A stretch of 64,000 nucleotides of DNA from Typha latifolia. Lineage: Eukaryota; Streptophyta; Magnoliopsida; Poales; Typhaceae. The stretch is from positions 9,313,001 through 9,377,000 of the forward strand of contig CM034099.1 in NCBI GenBank assembly GCA_019914945.1, read 5' to 3'. A model generated the notes under the pieces. The model was not told the DNA's origin and ran no database searches. It saw only the letters and a list, made by a program, of their open reading frames with translations. Positions 59,120 through 64,000 of the stretch are shown one piece after another. Every line of letters begins with the position of its first letter. The first letter of the stretch is position 1. The translations under genes and the position numbers were made by a program.

Positions 59120-59501
59120 AGGGAGAGAGAGAGAAGGAAAGAGAGGGGGAGTGAGAGATCTCACCGGCGGCGGCGGCGGCTCCAGGGAAGGTGCCGGTAT
59201 AGATAAAGAGAGTAGAGTGAGAGGGTGGCCGAGAGAGAGAGAGAGGGTGGCCGAGAGAGAGAGAGAGAGAGAGAGATTTAAAGAGAGAGAGAGAGAAGGC
59301 GGTGGAGGAGTAGTGGCGGCGCCGGGGCCCACCGCGGCCAGCTGGTCGCAGCCGGTTGGTTGCGGCAATGGCCGCAGCGCGTGGCGCCCCCACCAAGCTG
59401 CATGAGCAGCTGGCATGGGCACGAGGCCGGCCACAGTGTGGCTGGTCGCATTGTGCCCATGAATTTTTTTTTTTGGGGGGGGGTGGGGTTGGGTTGTTAC
59501 A
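56458..59501 (+). mobile_element. 3.0-kb LTR-like element (solo LTR, Del/Tekay-like), second copy
   Basis: It starts TGTAACGCCCCCGCCC and ends TTGGGTTGTTACA, with a GGGCC target duplication on each side (56453-56457 and 59502-59506). It is homologous over its length to 2384-5586, in the opposite orientation. TGTAAC and GTTACA form perfect inverted ends. No retrotransposon protein is encoded. The GA-rich repeat at 59080-59290 produces long low-complexity frames on both strands. Confidence 0.85.
59081..59290. repeat. GA-rich microsatellite in the 3-kb element
   Basis: Long (GA)n tracts with GGGAGGGA interruptions and a (CGG)n patch at about 59165-59182. It is the counterpart of the CT block at 2571-2745. 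Confidence 0.9.
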
Positions 59502-59506
59502 GGGCC

Positions 59507-61280
59507 AATCAAGGGTTGAGTATCTCAACCAAATCATTTTGGCCGCTGGATGGAGGCCCATCCAGTGAAGCCCACAACGTGACTTAATGGCCTCAACCAA
59601 AGACGCTGCGGGAGCTTCGCAAGTTTCTTAGTTTGACGAACTACTACTTGTGGTTCATGGAAGGCTAGGACAAGATTGTTGTCCCATTGATAGCACTTCT
59701 GTGAAAGGGTAGTTTAAATGGTCTGATCAAGACACTGAGGCCTTCGAGGAGCTTAAGAAGGAGATGATGACGGCACTAGTTTTAGCACTAGCTAATTTTA
59801 CGAAACCTTTTATTGTGGAGTGTGATGAATCGTGGCCTAAAAATTAGTCATACTCATGCAAGAAGGATGACTCATACCGTACATGAGCAAGGCCCTGTCC
59901 GAAAGATCATAATGGCTATCCACTTATGAGCATGAAATGCTCGCAAACATTCATGTCATTACCAAATAGAGAGCATACTTGATCAGATTGTGATTCGTTG
60001 TGGGGACAAACCAGCAAAGTCTTTCCTATTTCCTTAGCTGATGAATAGATACTCTAGATCAGGATATATGAGTGCCAAAGTTGTTGGGGTATGATTATGG
60101 ACTGGTCTACAAATGGAAAATCAAAAAGTAAGTCATTTATGCCCTAATGTGCAAACCCAGTTCAATCAAGTTGGCCATCTGTTCGGTTCTGATTTTTTCC
60201 CTTTTATCTGAGTTGTAGGAAGCTTAATTGGAGGATCCAGAGAAGGTCAAGCTCATGCCTAAGTTAGAAAAATAACTAACTAGCTACCTAGGACTCGAGT
60301 TGCACGACGGCTAAAATTAGACCGTGGCCAACTCGAGCACCAACTAAGCATGAGTTGCAGGTCATCATGATTCGCCACTTTCATGACACACTTATGGCAG
60401 GCCACTTTTGATATGAAGGAAGCTCAAGCTTATGTTTAGGCATGTCAAGTATGCCAACATGTGAGAATGATCCGACCAAGCCGGTGGGGTTTATGCAACC
60501 CCTTCCCATTCTAGATTAGATCTGGGAGGATGTAGCCATGAATTTCATTGAGAGACTATCTTCAGTCAAGGGCTATTCTATCATCATAGTGGTGGTTGAT
60601 TGCCTGACCAAGTGTGGTCACTTATATACGACAAAGAAGGTGGCTGAAATTTACGTAAGGGATGTGGCTAAGTTGCATAGGATCCAAGATTGATCGTGTG
60701 AGACATGGATCCGATCTTTGTGAGTCAATTTTGGAAACTATCCGTCAACCTCTAAGGAACCACCCTTCGGGTGAGCTTAGCTTATCACCTACAAAGGGAA
60801 AGCCAATTGGAGGTACTAAATTTGTGTCTAGAATAATATCTTTGTTGTTTAGTGGAAGTTCAACCCAAATAATGGCTAAGCTATCTTCGATGGGCCGAAT
60901 GATCGTATAACATGACACACCATATAGCTATCGGGATGACTCCATTTGAGGTGGTTTACAAGCGCGCACCACCCACATTGAGACTCTATGACTAGTCTAG
61001 CTGATTGGACCACACCGAAGTCAACGTGGTGCTATCGGAATGGGATGCACTACTCAAGCGGCTTAAGCTCCACTTGGCAATGACTCAGAATAGAAGGAAG
61101 CAAATTTATGATTGCACGTATATTGGCAAACAACAATGCAGCCAGTACCCAACCAAAAGCTGGTGCACCATTTTTTGGTCTATACCAAGTCTTGAATCAA
61201 ATTGGAGCAGTGGTATATTGTTTGGACCTACAATAACTTCTCCATTCTCGATCGTCGATCCTCTCTAAACTTATAGTATA
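59507..61280 (+). pseudogene. Gypsy chromovirus RT-RNase H-integrase (second part)
   Basis: It continues the frame interrupted at 56457: RVEYLNQIILAAG, TLRELRKFLSLTNYYLWF, then RNase H remains (RNLLLWSVMNRGLKIS). Integrase is at about 60400-60960: the core IWEDVAMNFIERLSSVKGYSIIIVVVDCLTKCGHL and HRIQD piece are readable across frames. A C-terminal block ends just before the LTR at 61281. Frame breaks are numerous. Confidence 0.75.
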
Positions 61281-61967
61281 TGATTCGGACCACACTGAGT
61301 CATCTCATTCATGGATACGACCTATTGACCCTTTTTTGTTTTGATTTCTTAGTTTTCTTCAAAAATAAGAATTCTTGCTATCGCGTTTGAATGTCTGCAT
61401 ACATTTGCATACTTTCGCACATACAAAGAACATGGATTGCACATTTAACCATACTCAACCCCGTTCGAACACGCTCGGTCAGAATGCATTATTTCTAGGT
61501 TTATCATTTGTTAGTTTTGCTTATAGGTTAACATTTTAATATGTGAAAGGCAACTATTTGGGATTATCAATAAATATTGTATTTTCCTTCCTTCTTCCTC
61601 TACTCTAACTCTTCTCTCTCCTCGCTCAAACCCTAGCTGTGTGCCACCTCGATGTCGGTTACTCTTAATCCCCTTGACTCCCCCTCCATTCTTCACCCAA
61701 GCACCACCAAATCCATTACCACCATCATCACCATCACCTATTATCTCCACCTCCACCGTAACATTACCTTTTTTTTCTTTAGTTATAGTCAGAATTTGCG
61801 AAGAGCATGAATATAAAAGAAGCAGGTCAGGAAGATACGGTAGGATCCCATATGGTTTCGTAATTTTTTGATTACGAGAATATATTTAGAGAATATTTTA
61901 CTCTGACTGTGTGGACTACTTCCCTATATTTGAGCTTGATTGAGTAGCGGACACTTGGTCTATATCA
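61281..61967 (+). repeat. Gypsy LTR (687 bp) shared between two internal regions
   Basis: It starts TGATTCGGACC and ends CTATATCA, two bases before the primer-binding site. It follows the pol end of the upstream element and precedes the gag of the downstream one. It belongs to the same family as 30991 and 40713, with fewer TTCGAACGC words (61387-61475). Confidence 0.8.
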
Positions 61968-61969
61968 AG

Positions 61970-61982
61970 TGGTATCAGAGCC
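61970..61982 (+). promoter_or_regulatory. Primer-binding site (initiator tRNA-Met type)
   Basis: TGGTATCAGAGCC is the standard plant retrotransposon PBS, complementary to the 3' end of initiator tRNA-Met. It lies two bases after the LTR end. Confidence 0.92.
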
Positions 61983-61998
61983 ACCATTCCTTGGACAC

Positions 61999-62820
61999 CA
62001 TGCCAACAACTAGATCCATGACATCGAGAGGCCACAGATATTATCATGAAGGCACCTCTGTTAAGGGAGAGGCCATGGATATTATCATATCTGAGACAAA
62101 CCCAAACTCATTGGTCGGGACTTCTCCAATGACTTCTTCCATCAACTCAGATCTGATCAAGATGGATAGTGGGCATGATGGAGACACAGCAAGCCATGCA
62201 AGCAACGAAAGAGATCCGCTCGATTGGGTTTATCGAGCGGAGCAATTCTTCGAGTACCAGCGAACACCTAATACACAAAAGGTGTTGCTAGCATCCTTCC
62301 ATCTCGAAGACACTACCATCCAATGGTACCAAGCCACAAACCAAGACTGCTCCCACGGGCACAACTAGAGGTGAGGGGACCTCCTTGAGCTACCATGATA
62401 AGACTTACCCAAGCCCAAGTTGAAGAAAGAAGAGCTAAAAGGCTATGATTTTATTATGATGAATGATTCACTCACAAGCACAAATGTGCCCGACTAGTGG
62501 CCACGGTGATGGTGTTAAACGAAGCGGAGGATGTGGAGGAAGATGAAGTAATAGAGGATGAATTAGAGGACTTGGTGGAAGACCAAGAGGCCTTGGAGAG
62601 CAGCGAGGAGGTCCATGCCGAGATCTCTATGCATGTCTACACTGGCGCCAATGCACCAAAGACGCTTCGAGTCGACGACACCGTAAAGAATCAAACAATA
62701 AGGATTGACACTAGGAGCACCTACAACTTTATGGATGAACATGTGATAAAGAGGATAGAAATGGCTATAAATGCTACCTTTGGATTCGATGTAGCACTTG
62801 GAGACAGCATGACAATCTAG
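61999..62820 (+). pseudogene. Gypsy gag and protease, with large deletion
   Basis: Gag starts MPTTRSMTSRGHRYYHEG, 17 bases after the PBS, and runs to DPLDWVYRAEQFFEYQ and FHLEDTTIQWYQ. It then breaks at 62368, with much of gag missing. A knuckle remnant is near 62450 (YDF-MMNDSLTSTN region). Protease shows EISMHVYTGANAPKTLRV and IRIDTRSTYNFMD, where the active-site DTG or DSG reads DTR. Confidence 0.85.
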
Positions 62821-63099
62821 GAGAACGGAGTATGCCGAGGGGTTCTTTTAAAGTTTTAAAGGAATTCCTTCACCTTGGATTATTACCCTTGGTCTTACGA
62901 GAGGTTGACATTGTATTGGGGACCCAATAGATGCAAAATTTGGGCCCGATGACCTTTGACTTTTCAAAAATGTGAATGGATTTCAAGTGAAGTGGCAAAC
63001 GAGTGTAGTTAGATGAAATTTGACCGCAACTTAGAGCCCAACTTCAGCCGATGGTGGGACTGCCAAAGGTTGGTTGCCATGTCTTGCCATGTCCAGCTT

Positions 63100-64000
63100 G
63101 TTGAAGGAATTCAGTGAGGTGTTTGAAGAACCACACAGTCTGCCGCCGGCTCGACCCCAAGACCACTACATTGAGATTACTCTCAGAGCTGAGCCTATTA
63201 ATGTATGATCATATTATTATACATTTGTCCAAAAGGAGTATATCACAAGGTTTGTCAAGGAGATGCTAGAAAATGGAATTATCCAACCGAGCCAGAGCTC
63301 ATACTCTTCATTGGTGCTCCTAGTGCGGAAGAAGGACGACATATGACGATTTTGCGTGGACTATTGTGCACTCAAATGCCATCACGGTGAAGGATAGGTA
63401 TCCTATTCATGTCATTGAAGAACTCTTGGATAAGCTTTCAGGGGTCTCTTACTTCAACAAGTTAGACTTGCGAGTCAGCTACCACCAAATCCAAGTGAGA
63501 CCCGAGGATATGCACAAGACCGCATTTTGCACACATGATGGGCATTATGAGTTCAAGGTCATGCCTTTTGGACTCACTAATGCCCCCTCCATCTTCCAAG
63601 GGTTGATGAATAACATCTTTAAGACGTTATTGGGGCGGTACATGCTTGTCTTCTTTGACGACATATTAGTGTACAGTCGTTCATGGAAGGAGCATCTTGT
63701 CCTCCTCCGCGAAGTGTTGCAAATTTTGAAAGACAATGAGCTAAAGGTGAAGGAGTCCAAGTATTTATGGGGTCAGCCAAGGGAGCTGAGCTTGCTAATG
63801 CATGACCGTATCAGTACATATTTGTCCAAAATGAGGAGATCACAAGGCTTATCAAGGAGATGTGGACAACGGAATCATCCAACTGAGTCAGAGCTTGTAC
63901 TCATCACCGGTACTCCTAGTGCAGAAGAAGGATGACATATGGTGATTTTGCATGGACTATTGTGCACTCAATGTCATCATGGTGAAGGATAGGTATCCTA
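63100..64000 (+). pseudogene. Gypsy reverse transcriptase, partly duplicated, cut by window end
   Basis: An open part (63366-63935) holds VKDRYPIHVIEELLDKLSG, SYFNKLDLRVSYHQIQV, FKVMPFGLTNAPSIFQG and the catalytic FFDDILVYSRSW box, all intact. After KVKESKYLWGQP the sequence does not go on to the RNase H linker. It returns to a second copy of the upstream RT finger region (63778-64000 repeats 63183-63405). Confidence 0.85.

Noticed and set aside
58859..59600. 217- and 228-codon minus-strand frames
   Set aside because: They are translations of a GA-rich repeat in overlapping frames within the second 3-kb element.

Overview
This is a stretch of a flowering-plant nuclear genome, most likely monocot, though the species cannot be fixed from sequence alone. 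The evidence is one spliced plant-type leucine-rich-repeat receptor kinase gene and a dense set of plant LINE, Ty1/copia and Ty3/gypsy retrotransposons, many nested in each other. There are no operons, no rRNA or tRNA genes that I can see, and no CRISPR array.

Layout. 1-7111: an L1-type LINE (LINE-A, + strand), split by a 3.2-kb LTR-like element (2384-5586) with a 5-bp target duplication. 7112-7985: AT-rich DNA with a ~95-bp tandem repeat. 7986-12649: a LINE-derived element without ORF2, carrying a nested, internally deleted copia element (9162-12629). 12664-25405: the gene island. It holds an intact small secreted-peptide gene (13011-13202, -), a broken relative (14297-14446, -), a gypsy remnant (about 16200-17450), a second intact peptide gene (18186-18404, -) with a solo LTR just upstream (18456-19138), a 725-bp tandem duplication (20063-21513) and a non-RD LRR receptor kinase gene (21590-25329, +) with one intron and one frame disruption at a run of eight C. 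25406-26067: MITE-like element. 26546-30197: LINE-B (-). 30205-34035: pieces of a gypsy chromovirus family in both orientations. 34100-40500: an Athila-like gypsy element (-) holding a solo LTR (34917-35758). 40540-45945: further chromovirus pieces and a decayed gag-pol (-). 46593-52713: a near-complete 6.1-kb LINE (LINE-C, -) with an 11-bp target duplication. 52725-54240: no gene seen. 54260-64000: two gypsy internal regions (+) on either side of one LTR, the first split by a second 3-kb LTR-like element (56458-59501).

How it fits together. Apart from the kinase and the peptide genes, almost everything recognisable is decayed transposon sequence. The most interesting part is 13-25 kb. A small family of two-cysteine secreted-peptide precursors that I cannot assign to a known family lies beside an immune-type receptor kinase, and a shared duplicated block lies upstream of both the first peptide gene and the kinase. 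One peptide gene appears to have received an LTR carrying its own TATA box 52 bp upstream of its start codon. Whether peptide and receptor work together is inference from position only.
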